Assembly (NCBI GenBank): GCA_016490735.1
Contig: JAEMWC010000366.1
Coordinates: 515,001-579,000, forward strand
DNA from: Pachyseris speciosa
Lineage: Eukaryota > Cnidaria > Anthozoa > Scleractinia > Pachyseridae
DNA: 64,000 nucleotides
Direction: 5' to 3'
Under the pieces are notes generated by a model. That model was not told the origin of the DNA. It saw only the letters and a program-made list of their open reading frames with translations, and made no database searches. A program made the translations under genes and the position numbers. Of the stretch, positions 50,110 through 62,142 are shown in pieces. How positions within the stretch are numbered: position 1 is the first letter of the stretch; each line of letters starts with the position of its first letter.

Positions 50110-51027
50110 TAGCCTGCGAGCAAGCTCTCTCGGGGGGTGGGGGGTGGAAGGAGGGAAAAATGGAAAGAGAGCTTGCCGGCAACGATCTCTCTGCGATTTC
50201 TATTCCACCCCTAATGCTCTCTGTGGCTTCCAGCTGCCTGAGCTGTCAAAATTTGGCCAATCAGCGCAAACCGCGGAAATTTGTTTCTTCCGTCGAACAA
50301 GGAAGGACACGAAGGAACAAGTTTGGTACACGCAATGCAAAAGACGGGAATCGTCACTGAAAAAATAACTCCTTAGTTTCTAAGAGAGTCTGCCTACCGT
50401 GAGCTACAAAAATATGAAAAACCACCGAAGGTTTCAGCTTTATTGCGGCCATATCGAACGTGGTAAACCCAAAGTTTGTTGAGCCGGAGAATGAACTTGA
50501 AGTCTCGGATGTCGCACCAAGGATGAAGCGAATTTTCCCATGGAAACATCGCCAAGAAAAGATCGCAACAGACATCCCCATACTTCGGGCTTCGGCGATA
50601 ATGCTTTGAAGTAAGAAAACAACCAATACTGTCTGCGATTTTAGATCGCAGCGGCGCGCACTGGTACTTTTACCAAATCATGTAGGCAAAATAGCGAGAA
50701 CATCTTTGCTTTGAAGGAAGTTATCGACTGCTAGACGCTGTTCTGGTTTCAAATCTAACGGACAGTTCAGATGTTTGGAGAAATTTTCGCAAGCTTCGCG
50801 AATACAAATGTCTCACCCTTTCCGGACAAAAAAAACTAAACCAACTCAAACCGTGCAGTCCACGCTCGATAATAGATCACGTCATTACCCGGTCAAATTA
50901 GCCAATCAGCATTTTGCGTCCAATATTTGGACGCAGAAATTCAAATATATGAGACACGAGTGCAAGCTCTCCTTCTCTCCTTTCCTCCCCCACACCCTAC
51001 CAGCCGGGAGAGCTTGCTGGCAGGCTA
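50110..51027. mobile_element. MULE-like non-autonomous transposon, 9 bp TSD
   Basis: The ends TAGCCTGCGAGCAAGCTCTC and GAGAGCTTGCTGGCAGGCTA are inverted repeats with few mismatches. ACTAGTTCA is duplicated exactly at 50101-50109 and 51028-51036. A 9 bp duplication with such termini fits the Mutator/MULE superfamily. The interior is 918 bp including ends, and its short frames show no transposase motif. Confidence 0.85.
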
Positions 51028-51785
51028 ACTAGTTCAGTGTTTTATATGCGGCGTGCTTCTTTTCTTCCTCCGAATCGACAGGAAGCATATTATGTTTGGC
51101 CACTATCGACTAATAATATAAGGTTATACGTATTTATTTTTCCCAACTCAGGGCAATGAAGGAGGAAACGATACAATAACGACTCGCGCGTGGAAAAAGA
51201 AACCTACGGAGGATCCGGCCTAATGAAGGCCTGTGTTCAAAGCATTGCGTATTCTGGATGAAAAGAAAGAGACAAGTTTTTGATTTTATTTTTATTTTTC
51301 GGCCGTCAAAACAAACGACATTAATATCAGTTGGCAAACAATCCCAAAGCAGGGGATTCCTATCCAAAGGCTAGAAGCGTTTCTAAGTGCAATCATGTAA
51401 TCAACTGAGTTTCAAAGTCCCCTCCATTGTAACAATGTTGTTTGCGCCTCCTAAACGTTTCCTTCGCAAAGGCAGCTTCCCAAATCCACATGAAGCTAAG
51501 AGTGGGTAGGCTGGAAGGATTGGAGAGGGATTATCGGACTGGAAGAGTCCTGTCTTTTCCAGTAATATTGTCCCAAGACTGTTATATATTTCTCGGTAGC
51601 TTTTGTCCAAGTAATATTAAAATATTGCTCTCTATATAAAAATAATTTCAAACATAGCTCATTAATGAGGTGTATATATTTAGGAAATATGTAGTAAAGA
51701 CTTAAACATTAATGTTCAAATGGAATTTTAAAAAAATTGACCAGATCGGAACCACAGGCTCGTCAGAGCGTTTCTCAACCTGTTA

Positions 51786-52386
51786 CTGTCAAACTTCTAT
51801 TAAGCGGCCCTCTATTAAGTTGTCACCCTCTATTAAACGGGCACTTATCAAATTCCCAAAAAGTTGTCCCTTATTTACTGCAAATTTAACCTCTACATGT
51901 ATTAAGCGGTCACCTCTATTAAGCAGAGGCGGTCACTATTCAGAATTCCCAATTGGCTAATTTTATTGCATTTCAGTGGTCCACGATGTCAATAATCATG
52001 CGATATTTTGACACCACGATACGCAAACCATTTCCAGTTTCTTTTAACAGCTCATCAAACAACATACTATAGAGGTACATATAATCAGCGTGAGAGTGGT
52101 TCATGTTGAATGGCAAAACTGAACGTTCTTAATGTACGTGGCTTACTAACAAAGACAATAGCCATTACAAACAACATTAGACTATCAGAACCATAGGCGT
52201 CAACCTCCTTGAACATGCAATTACTTGATGCTTTTCTCGTATTTTGTGTTGCTGTTGTTATTAACAATATACTGTATACATGCCACAGTTCCATATTACC
52301 TCATCATGTACTACATTTTGGAAAACCTCTTTTAAGCGGTCAGTTGGCTCTTTCCCGAGGGAGACCGCTTAATAGAGGTCTGACTG
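51786..52386. mobile_element. pogo/Tigger-like TA-flanked element
   Basis: The left end CTGTCAAACTTCTATTAAGC and the right end GCTTAATAGAGGTCTGACTG are imperfect inverted repeats about 23 bp long, flanked by TA at 51784-51785 and 52387-52388. The CTATTAAGCGG motif is repeated internally (about 51798, 51813, 51830, 51900, 51916). TA duplication and this terminus resemble pogo/Tigger elements. No transposase frame remains. Confidence 0.75.
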
Positions 52387-52423
52387 TAATTGCCCCTTCC
52401 GATCGCAAGGAACCAAGGTGTTA

Positions 52424-52757
52424 GTTCAGGGCGTTCTACAACACCTACGCCAACTTCATTGCTCTAGTTATCTGAGTCCACGCCCCTTATGGGAACTTAC
52501 ACGGAGAAGTGGACTCAGTTCAAGGACACTATCACTGAGACCGCAAAAGGGGTTTTAGGCCCCAAACCTCGTCGGGTGCACCAGGACTGGATGGACGAGA
52601 ACCAAGGAGCCATCTCAGCAGCGTTTGATGCCAAGGGCAAAGGGTGGTCCGATTGGCAAAAGGATCTATCGTCAGTCTCCAAAAAGGACAGTTTCATTCA
52701 CCTGCGATCTAAGGTGCAGACTGAGTACAAGACCTGTGTTGGAAGGGAAATTAAAAG
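52424..52757 (+). pseudogene. LINE ORF2 fragment (endonuclease-RT linker region)
   Basis: The frame at 52489-52757 reads MGTYTEKWTQFKDTITETAK, VLGPKPRRVHQDWMDEN and later SSVSKKDSFIHLRSKVQTEY. I recognise this pattern (KWxxFKxTxxxTAKxVLGPK, HQDWxDEN, KxxFxxxRSxVQ) from the region between endonuclease and reverse transcriptase of CR1/L2-like LINEs in invertebrates. Both sides are lost. The family call is from memory. Confidence 0.6.
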
Positions 52758-53229
52758 CTGAAGAGGTGAATTGCACAAAAGAAGAAACTTGTGATATTTT
52801 ATCGGCATCCATATTGTTTTCTAAAAGCAGGGAGAAAGCAGATCAAGGGTATGTACATGACTGAAAATTTGACAAAAAAAAATTGTCAAAAAGCTGTAAA
52901 CAAGATGTCAAAAAACTAAAGCGCTACACGGTCCATTGAAAAAGCTAGAGATCTTCGTCCGAATACTGTACCCAAAGAAAGTTAAGCGGCGTCGTTTCTA
53001 CGCCTAACCGTTTGCTTATCAATTTGTGTTGGTTACTTTGTTGCTTGTCTGATTTCTACACCTTCCCCAAGAAAGTTTGAAGAAACATTTGAATCATACT
53101 TTTTTTTTCTTGCAATATACTTTTGACCCGCGCTGAATTATCTTAGTCTTTTATCTAAAAGTAGTTTAAACTCAATAATGTTTGTTTGTTTATCCCAAAA
53201 GTTGGGTATCCAATAAAAAATGGAGTCTA

Positions 53230-53652
53230 AGGGCCTATCCGCACTAGCAAAATATTTATTTATTTAGACAAATTTTCTGTCTTCACCAACGCTTTTCAAG
53301 TGCGGATGGTTTGTCGCGACTTGACAAAATTTGGCCGAAGCGGACAAATCTTCAAACGCACCGCCGACAAAATTTGTTTAGGGTAAAAGCAGTACGGGTC
53401 GGTTGGGCGTGACTGTCTTCTACAGTATTTAATCGTCAACAAGGCCACATAATTTCCAAGACATTGATGCCTTATTGGTAACCACACTAATCTGAGCGAG
53501 ATTAAAAAAAAGAGGTATGCAACAAGTAATTTCATGGCTTTGAACTTTTGAATGAGGATACCGTGGGCGAGGCAAAAATTGTTACGACAAAATTTGTCAT
53601 CGGACTTTGTCGCAGACAATTGGCATTTTGTCTGCTAGTGCGGATAGGCCCT
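53230..53652. mobile_element. 423 bp MITE, TA (or TAA) target
   Basis: Termini AGGGCCTATCCGCACTAGCA and TGCTAGTGCGGATAGGCCCT are perfect 20 bp inverted repeats flanked by TA (53228-53229 and 53653-53654). Subterminal GACAAATTTTGTC-like palindromes occur several times. A 3 bp TAA target is also possible, so the superfamily (mariner-like or Harbinger-like) is open. Confidence 0.82.
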
Positions 53653-53790
53653 TAAGCTCTTCGTTTAACATTTTTGGGCACAAAATAGATTGAAGAATAC
53701 CTATGGAAATTGTCCGAACGGCTTTATCCGGACCGGCTCATCATGGCCGGGCGGGGCCATGAGCAATCTTATGCAAATGCAAATTACAAA

Positions 53791-53799
53791 ATAATAATG

Positions 53800-53860
<61 letters not shown>
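53791..53860 (+). repeat. (AAT)n microsatellite
   Basis: About 22 AAT triplets with one early GAT variant. Confidence 0.95.
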
Positions 53861-54754
53861 CTGTGGAGCTCCGCTTTTAAGCTTGGCTAAATATATATCT
53901 GACAATTAGTAATGCACAGTATCAGCTAATAAAGAGCGAAAGTATCGATCCATCAAAGTATAAGTGCTTCGACACTGCGTGAAAGCCAAAATATTCTAGA
54001 GTATTCTACACTCGAATATGTGACCGTGACGCAATAGAATCCTCGAGTATTCAAGGCGCACACAATACACCTAGAATATTCGAGTATCGAATATGGTGGA
54101 ATACGCTCCGTCCATAATCGTTCGTGGATTTTCGTTAAAGTATACCAAACATCTGCTGTACCCCTAGAGTATGATGACGAACCCTTTGTTAAAAGATTTT
54201 TATGAAAGAAGGTAACACTTCGGGTGTAGCATTCTCCTGGAAGCAAAATTTAGGCTTTGAATTCAAAGTATTCAGTTGTGATCTGCGGCGTATACGTTTA
54301 TCCTGGAATACTGAATAGTTTAAATACAACTAGTCAGAAGAAAATTTAAAAAACTGAAAAGCAGCATCTAGATGTAAAGTTTGCATACGAAATGTTATAG
54401 TGTTTTTTTAGGTTTTGCTTCTCAGATGATTCCCCATACTTTTTCATAACCTAGGATTTTGTTAATGTAAATTCTTCCATAGTTCGATGAAAGTACATAT
54501 ACACGAACAAGTAACAATACAAGGGTTTTTTTTTTTATTTATAAATAAAGCATTATTTGAAATGAAATGAATAAGATGTCGTCATGGCAGTTGTTTACTT
54601 TTTGTTGGGATAACATTCATATTGTCCTGGTAATTTTTTTCTTTGGGTGGGTTTTGTTAGGAATCCCGGCAAGGAATCGATAAAGGAATTAAAAAGTGTA
54701 TTCCACTCGGCAGTTTGAACACAGTTTTGGGGATAGACAAGCTTCGGTATGGGT

Positions 54755-55085
54755 CCTCAACACTTCACGTAGGCGTCAGTATTCGATCACGAACACATTT
54801 CATTCTTAACATGAGTCTTGTCGGTTCCAGTCCAACACCACAGAACACTTGATGTGTGTTGTTTAGAATACCTTAAAACCTCACGTACGCGTCAGTATTC
54901 GAAAATGAACACGTTTCATTCTTCGCACGAGTCTCGCGTCCCAGTAGAACACCACAGAACACTTAATGTGTGTCGTTAAGAATACCTTAAAACCCCACGT
55001 ATGCTACAGTATTCGGACAGGAACACGTTTCATACTTCGAATGAGTCTCGTGTTCCAGTCCCACGCTTCGGAACTCGTAGCGTGT
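54755..55085 (+). repeat. Three-copy tandem repeat of about 115 bp
   Basis: CACGTAnGCGTCAGTATTCG-like starts occur at 54766, 54882 and 54996 (periods 116 and 114). Each copy continues with GAACACgTTTCATtCTT, GAGTCTcG, CCAG and CCACAGAACACTT. Copies are diverged. The array lies directly next to the 3' end of the CR1-like LINE. Confidence 0.8.
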
Positions 55086-55369
55086 TGTCTGACCGCGTAT
55101 CATACATGTAAGTAAGTAAGTAAGTAAGTAAAACCTTTATTTAAACACGATAAGTATTTAAGCTATGCAGCTTGTGGGGTCGTGTATAAATAGATAATAT
55201 AAAAGATACATAAACAATAACTGTAATAAAATTATAAAGTAAAATAAGATTTATGCCTTCTTGTATGTATAAACATAACATTAATATTTACAATAAACAA
55301 GTAATTAATAATTGATGGTATTGTATAACTGCTAAAATTATAGACCTAAAAATTCCTTTTAAGGGGGAG

Positions 55370-55717
55370 CTATCTTCTACAGAATAAATTAGAAAAGTCA
55401 ATGTCTCTGACCAAAGTAAGTTTGTTAATCATCCTGGAGAAACTTTTCACACTATTCGCTTTACGACACTCGATTGGCAAATGATTCCACAAAATTGGAC
55501 CTCTATAAGATATAGAATACCTTTTGATATTCGATTTGAAAGGTGGAATTTCCAACTTAAGACTGTTCCTTAAATTATAAGAGGATTGCGATTTCACAAT
55601 ATGTGTTGTCATGCAGGATGGTAAAACATTGTGGTACATCTTATAAGTTAGTTTCAGGATAGATTGCTTATAGAAAGTTCTTAGAGTGTCCCATTTAGCC
55701 CTGGTGAGGACTTCCAC
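55370..55717 (-). pseudogene. LINE C-terminal domain
   Basis: Reads LTYKMYHNVLPSCM, then SSYNLRNSLKLEIPPFKSN and WNHLPIECRKANSVKSF, the typical end of CR1-like ORF2 proteins. It is out of frame or separated by a stop from the palm fragment. 3' UTR with AATAAA-like plus-strand counterparts follows to 55131. Confidence 0.8.
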
Positions 55718-55798
55718 TGATGGTAGATCCTTAGCGAAATTGAAAATGACTCTTCCTACCCTGCAGTGTAGTCTTTCAAGTGAATCAAGTTCGTCTTG

Positions 55799-56500
55799 CT
55801 AGTTAGTACCTCCCCATACGGATATACCGTACATTACTGCAGGAATTATAACTTTAAAGTACAGGTTTAAGAGATCCTGTTTGGGTAAGAATCTGCTCTT
55901 CTTTATAAGGCTTAGTTTATTAGCAAAACTCTTCTTCAATTCCTTAATATGTGTGGACCAGCTAAGATTGTGGTCGATTATCACGCCCAAAAGCCGACTG
56001 TGTGTTACCCATTCTAAATTGTTACCTCCAAGGTATATGGGTGGTAAAGGGCCAGTGAACGATCCTCTATAGATTAGCATACATTCTGATTTCTTTGGGT
56101 GTGGTGTCAGCCTGTTCTTCACGCACCAGGCATATAACTCTTTTAGGTATTGATTTAACGCAGCAGACACTTCATCTATAGTCTTTCCGATACAGTATAC
56201 AGTGGTATCGTCAGCATACATATACACAGACCCTGACTGGATGGAAGCTACAAGATCGCTTGTGTACAAAGTAAATAGAGTCGGCCCCAGGACACTCCCT
56301 TGAGGGACACCAGAAGACACTGAGCAGAGGCTGGATCTTTGTCCATTTAAGACCGTGTACTGTAACCTGGATGTAACGTAACTCGTCAGCCAGTTTAATA
56401 AGGAGCCGCGCATTCCAAATTAACATCGAAGCTCTTTACGATAACATCGAAGCTTGTTAAGCAGGATGCCGTGATCTACGCAATCGAAGGCTTTCTTGAA
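55799..56500 (-). pseudogene. LINE reverse transcriptase, palm region
   Basis: After motif A the frame meets a stop near 56420, then reads SSGVPQGSVLGPTLFTLYTS and VYMYADDTTVY (catalytic YADD), followed by HPKKSECMLI, SRLLGVIIDHNLSW and LPKQDLLNLYFKVIIPAVMY. The frame ends with a stop at about 55799. Confidence 0.88.
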
Positions 56501-56501
56501 A

Positions 56502-56990
56502 TCAATGAAGGCCACGCCTGACCACATAACCAGAGTCTATTGAACGTCTCCAGGTTTCCGTTAAATGGACAAGGAGAAGCTCAGTGGAGTAGCCCTTGCG
56601 ATATGCCCATTGATTGTCTGTTACCAGGCGATTAGAGTTAAGCACATGGTCAACAATCACGTCATTAACACATGACTCCGAGATCTTGCTTGGCACACTG
56701 AGGATGGAGAGAGGACGATAATTTCCTCTATCCGTTGCATCATCTTTTTTGTGTATTGTCGTTAGTTTTGCTGTTTTCCACTGCAGGGGGACAACGCCTG
56801 TCTTAAAGCTTGACGTAATTAGAGATGTCAACGGGGGTGCAACCGTTTCTCCCAGTAGCCTGAGCAGCCTTGGGGCGACTTCATCCGGGCTGGTTGCTTT
56901 GTTTGTTTTCAAGTTCAGTATTATACTTTTGACAGTACCTTCTTGAATATCAATAACGGCTCAAGTTGGTATGTCTGTTGAGTCGTCCAC
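56502..56990 (-). pseudogene. LINE reverse transcriptase, fingers region
   Basis: Reads MKTNKATSPDEVAPRLLRLL, ...WKTAKLTTIHKKDDATDRGN followed by YRPLSILSVPSKI, and DNQWAYRKGYSTELLL, the usual RT motifs 1, 2 and 2a of CR1/jockey-type LINEs. It is separated from the endonuclease frame by the stop at 57000 and another near 56958. A frameshift near 56515 moves motif A (IDFKKAFDCVDH) into another frame. Confidence 0.85.
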
Positions 56991-56999
56991 TCTGCCTGT

Positions 57000-58973
57000 T
57001 TAGATTTGTAGCGCCGACAGATGTGCTGGTAATTGTGCCGCTAATGTTGTACCAATCGAGGAAAAGTAAGCATACATCATGTTGGCCTTTTCCAAATCGC
57101 AAACGGCCAGGTTCCCGTCTTCGCGTTTAAGGGGCCCTATTGGTGTATGACTTTTTGACAAATTTGTTGCGTCTTTCACGAGCTTCCAGTAAGCGCTTGA
57201 GGTTTTAACCTCGTTGACGTTGCTTCTGAAGAAATCTGCTTTTGCCCTCCTAACAGCGGCTGTAATCTTATTTCGTAGGTATTTATATTCCCGCCACTTT
57301 TCATTATCGTTCGTGTTAACCGCCTCCTTATACAGTTTAAATCTCTTGTTCATTTTCCGCCTTATGTCGTTAGTAATCCATGGGAGTGATTGACTTCTCA
57401 CTTTTACTTGTTTCATCGGTGCGTGTTCATTTGCAATTTGTAGAAATATTTTGTTCCACAGCCATAGCGAGTCGTCCGGGTCATCAAAAATCGCAGCTAC
57501 ATGGAAAGGTGCATTATCCATATCACGTTTGAAGCTCTTCTCATTCAATTTATTATAGTTGCGAATTTGCACAAGCTTAGGCGGTGGACGTTTGCAAACA
57601 AGTCTGGCGACAGCGTAGACTAGATTATGGTCTGAAATGCCCAGGGGATAGGAGCCCGCATTTCTGATCAGGTCCTTGCGCGTGGTGACAATAAGGTCTA
57701 TGAACGTGTTTGAAGTAGGTGTCACGCCAGTGTCGCTGGTGATCACATTTTGCATATTAAATAATTCGAAAATTTGTTTTAATTTTATCGAATTTAACGC
57801 CGCCGCCGTTTCGTTTGGAGTCAGAAGGAACTTCATATTGCAGTTGAAATCGCCCAGAAGGAAAATATTATTCGATTTCAACCACGCTTCTTCAAGAACG
57901 GCACTGAAGTTTTCAAAGAAATCTTGCTGGTCCGGTGGACGATACACGACCGAAAATAAAGCATTATTCGAAGGAAGCTTCACCTCAATCCAAATAGCTT
58001 CTATATCGCTGTGGTTAAGATCTCTTCGATGGATTACTCTTAAGTCCTCCCTGTAGTAAAGAACGCATCCGCCGCCTTTGCGTCCAGTTCTGTCTCTACG
58101 AATGAATTTAAGACCGTCTATATTGAGTTCAGAATTGCAGTCTTTGGTGTTAAGATGACTCTCTGTGATTCCAATTATGTCAAATTTGCAGAGTTCCTGT
58201 AAGACTCTCAGTTCATCCAGTTTGTTTCTGAGACTACAGATGTTTATGTGAGCAATTCTCAAACATTTTGGTGAAAAGTCAAGACTGGTGAGGAGGTCTC
58301 CTAAATGGGACTCTGTAGGTTCGACATCTGTAGAATTTTCATTCGGAGTATTTCGCTCTTGTAGCCCGACGCTTGACAGGAATGACGCATTCGATAGGGA
58401 GGCAAATGGTAATGTAGATTTAAAAGTGCACTGTCCACAGACCCAATTTAGTGTGTTCTCTTGAATGCGCATAAACTCCTCTGACTTTACGTCTCCACAT
58501 TTCATATGGTAATTGCTCCCGCAGGTCGTACATTCAAGCGATCGATGGTTGATCGCCACCGTTCTGAAGCACTCCTGACAGCGCGGTTTCTTGGAAGGTC
58601 CGGGATTCGGGCTAATATCACCACTAATGACTAGACGACTGAGATTAAACGTGGAATCGTTGTTCGGGTAGCGACATGCCCTTAATCCGAAATATCCCTT
58701 GACTGTCAATCGAACACGTGCAACATGGCCGCAGGACTTGTGAGGAAACTTGCACCACAGTAAGCCATAATATGAACCGTAGACCGTGAAGGATGGATTT
58801 TGTTGACAAATAGATTCAAAAGAGGCAAGACTATTACGCCGTAAGTCGAAAAAACTAAAGCTGTGCAAGAAAATAGCTACCTTCAGTAGAGAGCAAAGGG
58901 AGATGCGTCCGTTCGCCATGCCTTCGTGTGGTACATGGCCCGTATGATTTATCAAACACTTCGAGTCATTCAC
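57000..58973 (-). pseudogene. LINE ORF2 N-terminal part: 2A-like motif, PHD finger, AP endonuclease
   Basis: The 657-residue frame carries GDISPNPGP at residues 118-126, a C4HC3 PHD finger (C132, C135, C148, C151, H156, C159, C179, C182) and an endonuclease from about 238 to 455. Endonuclease landmarks are AHINICSLRNK (241), ITESHL (269), VVYRPP (342), LLGDFNCN (372) and SDHN (447), so the catalytic residues look intact. A linker follows with PWITNDIRRKM. The frame ends at a TAA at the left edge. The ATG at 58973 is only the first in frame, so the true start is uncertain. Confidence 0.88.
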
Positions 58974-59186
58974 AAATATTCAATTTGAATACGGAAAAAC
59001 AGGCTGGATTCTAATAGAATATTCCAGGTGTATTTGAAGTCAGCCGTAATCCAATACGTCAGAACATTGCTTTATACGTGGCGTGCGCCGATCCGTATTC
59101 GAGCGAATTCGGGCCCGAATATTTGGCTTTTCGGGCAGTGCAAATTGCTGAAAACTCTTGAGAAACTCGTCGATTGCTTTTTTTAA

Positions 59187-59256
59187 ATAATAATAATAAT
59201 AATAATAATTATTATTATTATTATAAGTATAATAATTATAATAATTATAATAATGA
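59187..59256. repeat. (AAT)n(ATT)n palindromic microsatellite
   Basis: A run of AAT switches to ATT and then to ATAATT repeats, forming a self-complementary AT-only tract. Confidence 0.9.
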
Positions 59257-59337
59257 TGGCGTAATTAAAATCCAAATATTTCTAGCCTAGCCCAAATACT
59301 CTACTAATTGGGGAGACTAAATCAAATCAAATCTTAA

Positions 59338-59718
59338 TAAGGTAATGGTAATCGCAAGGTATTTATATACCGCTCTTATCACAGTCTCATGGCGGTTTAC
59401 GTCACTGGCCGGGGGACTTGACCAGACTGCTTGTGCAGTTTACAATAAATGAAGTAAGTAATGAGTGTCCCCGTAATGTAGATATCTAGGACAGACACTA
59501 GGGGTGGTCACAGCCAGAGTTTTGTTACGTCCCTAGTGGTTCTTTTACGTCCCACAGAATCAGATTAAGTGAAAGTACTGTGAGAGGGGGCCTACGGTTT
59601 ATCGTCCTTATCCGAGAAGACTAGAAAGTCTAACCATTTGCAGAAGTCGTTACAAAGGATGCACTTTCTCCTCAGTTATTTAAAGACCCTGAGTGTTGGT
59701 CCAGCCGGGATTAGAACC
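59338..59718 (-). mobile_element. SINE-like element with tRNA B box
   Basis: On the minus strand GGTTCTAATCCCGG (59718-59705) is one base from a pol III B box (GGTTCGAnTCC). Downstream is a body with GACGATAAACCGTAGG and GGACGTAAAAG, then TAAACCGCCATGAG-like sequence, resembling widespread invertebrate SINE-like repeats. The A-box half is cut off by the adjoining SINE body at 59719. Confidence 0.5.
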
Positions 59719-59820
59719 AAATCAAATCAAATGTTCGTTTTTAGCGAGAGGGGAAAAGCGGAGTACCCTGAGAAAAACCTCTCGAAGCAAAGTAGTGAAC
59801 CAACAAACTCAGCCCACTTA
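59719..59820 (-). mobile_element. SINE body fragment, same family as 41975-42224
   Basis: Shares GAGGTTTTTCTC, CGGTTTTCCCCTCTC-like and GAGTTTGTTGGTTC blocks with the SINE at 42083-42150, on the same strand. The tRNA-like head is missing. A short AAATCAAATCAAAT tail at 59720-59732 suggests the 3' end and also occurs at about 59323. Confidence 0.65.
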
Positions 59821-60730
59821 TGTACCTTTACTGTATTTGTGTACTAGCAGGAACTTGAGTTTACAATGAAAAGAAACTTGAATTTATTACTTTTATTTGT
59901 TAGCTAAAAACATATAATTACAACTTGTGAAATTACAATAAATTTTTACTTTTATAAAGGTATATTAAGTTACATCTTTTACAAACTAATACAGCAATGA
60001 CACTGTTGCAGCCGACCTTAACTCAGCTTTGCTCACTAAAAAGCTTGAACTGCTAATCGGGCATCTTGAAGTCTCAAAGTGCATCAATCACTATCCCACA
60101 TCTAGTTTAAAGAGTAATACGTTGCAAGTGGTTACTATTCCGGCTCCTAACAAGCAAGCATGCATTACTGGATATCAGATGGTAATTAGTCAAAGAGGCA
60201 TGTAGCGGCGAGTTGGCTGTAACCATCTAAAATCCAACAAAAGCGAGTGGAATAATTGCTTTTCAAAAACAACCATGAAATATTGCTGGATTTTGTTGAT
60301 TTAATTTTGCAAGAAAGATCAGAAGACAATTTAATCATATACCGCAGAGAGTACTGAGAAACTATGCCCTAGTGAATGTACTTGTCTTCGACCAGCAATT
60401 CCTAGTTTTTTTTAGCAGTCTGGAATTAAATTTAAGTAGGATGAGTTTATTTTTGTTGCTCTCTTGTTTCATAAGTCTTCTTCCCTCCTCCTTCAATAAA
60501 TTTTCTTAATTCCAATTGGCTTGAAGCAGTGGATGAAAAAGCCAATATGTAGACCTCAGTAGCAATTTCCAATTAATTACTTATTCATACAATACTATAT
60601 CTTCCTTTATGTTACTATAGCAGAAATTGAACTTGGCAGAGTGCAATGTACACTATATATTAATCTACAAGTCTTTGTTTTACGTGTAGTTTACATGTTG
60701 TTGGAGAAAATTATCAAATGTGCAATACTT
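59821..60730. other. AT-rich sequence, presumed intron or intergenic
   Basis: No element or exon is recognised. If the start exon at 60733-60819 is real, this is the first part of its downstream intron. Confidence 0.4.
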
Positions 60731-60732
60731 AC

Positions 60733-60819
60733 GAGCTTGTAAGCAGGTCTTTTACTTGGAGTTTCACTGGTGTTTTTACCACTGGAATCCGGCGCCATAA
60801 CCTCCAACTTTGTGTTCCA
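60733..60819 (-). CDS. Putative first coding exon of a host gene
   Basis: On the minus strand, an ATG at 60798-60796 in good context (G at -3, G at +4) opens MAPDSSGKNTSETPSKRPAY then KL. At 60732 a strong donor follows (CTC then GTAAGT). An acceptor AG (60821-60820, after a T-rich stretch ending TTCGCAG) lies 21 bases upstream of the ATG, so the exon is bounded on both sides. The intron downstream would be in phase 0. The peptide is polar, Ser/Thr/Lys rich and not recognised. Later exons are not identified and may lie left of the LINE or outside the window. Confidence 0.55.
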
Positions 60820-62142
60820 CTGCGAACATTAAACAAATAGACAAATAACAGTGTTTTTATTAATCACCTAAGATCCTGAGCTTGATAGATGGTAAAAATA
60901 AAGGATTGTATAGGAGAATCTTTATTGACGCCATTGTTTATATTTTGCCTCATTAGCATATATCGAGGTGATCATAAGTTACGAACAAATCGACATCATG
61001 AACTAAAAGAGCATATTACTCTTGGTAACCAGTGTGAGTATTAGATCATATTAGTCCGATCTGTTAAATGTCGTCTGACATTTACAAAGAATTGCATGAC
61101 TGGGTGGCAAGAGCGCACCATACATTCTTCAATTGTAAAATCTTGACATTTTAAACTTCAAAAACGATTGCCAAATGTTTTCTAATTCCGATGTGAATTT
61201 ATCTGTAGCTTGTTTTGTCATTTATGTTACTTTGTGCTGATGAAGCAAAACATGTAAACAAAGATCCTCCTATATAAACATTGAAAAAATACGCTTTCTA
61301 AAGAGTGCAAAGATGCATTATTTGTTTTAAATTATTAAATCACTTGAAATAGCATGATATTCAGTTTTCTTTCTTGGCAAGTTATCTATCCAAACTGGTC
61401 CGTTTTAAAAGTTTGTTCCGCGGATGGCTCCGAGTATTGCAGGGTGGTATAGCCGAGATGTATGTACAAGTGAACATTTCATTTTGACATAGCATTGAGA
61501 TTGACTCACACCGGTTTCCAGCGCTTTCCAACACTTTTATTATGATGGATCATTACTACAAATCTCTATACGTTATAACCTTTACAGTGAATCAAAGTTT
61601 AAAAAATTGTAGGAACGGATTCAGAATCATCATTAACTTTCGAAATTTAAGTGTCTGAGGTAGTGGAAAAGGCCTGAGAAAAAAAGTGCTCCTGAAATTA
61701 ACTGTTTTTACAAAGAAAATAAAGGACGTCGACAATTCTTCGCCTGCCAGAACTTCTTGTAAGAGTGTATATCCAATCACTGCACTCCTAAATGTCTCTT
61801 TCATTTATCTTGTTGCATTACCAAAGATTCTTGTAGAAAATTTTATTTATCTTAGAGATTCATTCTTTTCACTAAGACAAGTGGCCAGTAAATCTCTTCA
61901 AGGAAAGACCAGATTCCAATCTACTGAAAAATGTATTGCAATAAAACTGATTTTTGTAGAACCCCAATCTTTAAGAGTCAATGTCTGAGAAAAGCGGGCA
62001 AAATCTGAAAAAGCTGAAAGATGGGGGTCGGCCAAATTATTCCACACTAACATCATAGATAGGTTAGGTGGACTTACGGATAAATATACTAAAGTTTGCT
62101 CTTCAAGTGTTTTGGTATAGGAGATATGATATCCACTCTTAA

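Larger units (their letters stand above)
55108..58990 (-). mobile_element. CR1-like non-LTR retrotransposon, near full length, inactive
   Basis: On the minus strand the order is an N-terminal region, 2A-like motif, PHD finger, AP endonuclease, linker, reverse transcriptase, C-terminal domain and 3' UTR. The 3' end is a (TTAC)n run (plus-strand AAGT repeats at about 55109-55131), as in many CR1/L2 elements that end in short tandem repeats. Stops and frameshifts in and after the linker break the ORF, so the copy cannot make full ORF2. Confidence 0.85.

Noticed and set aside
50354..50626. 90-residue minus-strand frame inside the MULE-like element as a transposase
   Set aside because: No DDE-like or zinc finger pattern; too short.
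53985..54110. Cluster of GAATATTCGAGT-like motifs as a binding-site array
   Set aside because: Copies are irregularly spaced and degenerate; I could not separate this from simple AT-rich repetition.
57676..58056. 126-residue plus-strand frame inside the LINE
   Set aside because: It is a shadow of the endonuclease coding strand.
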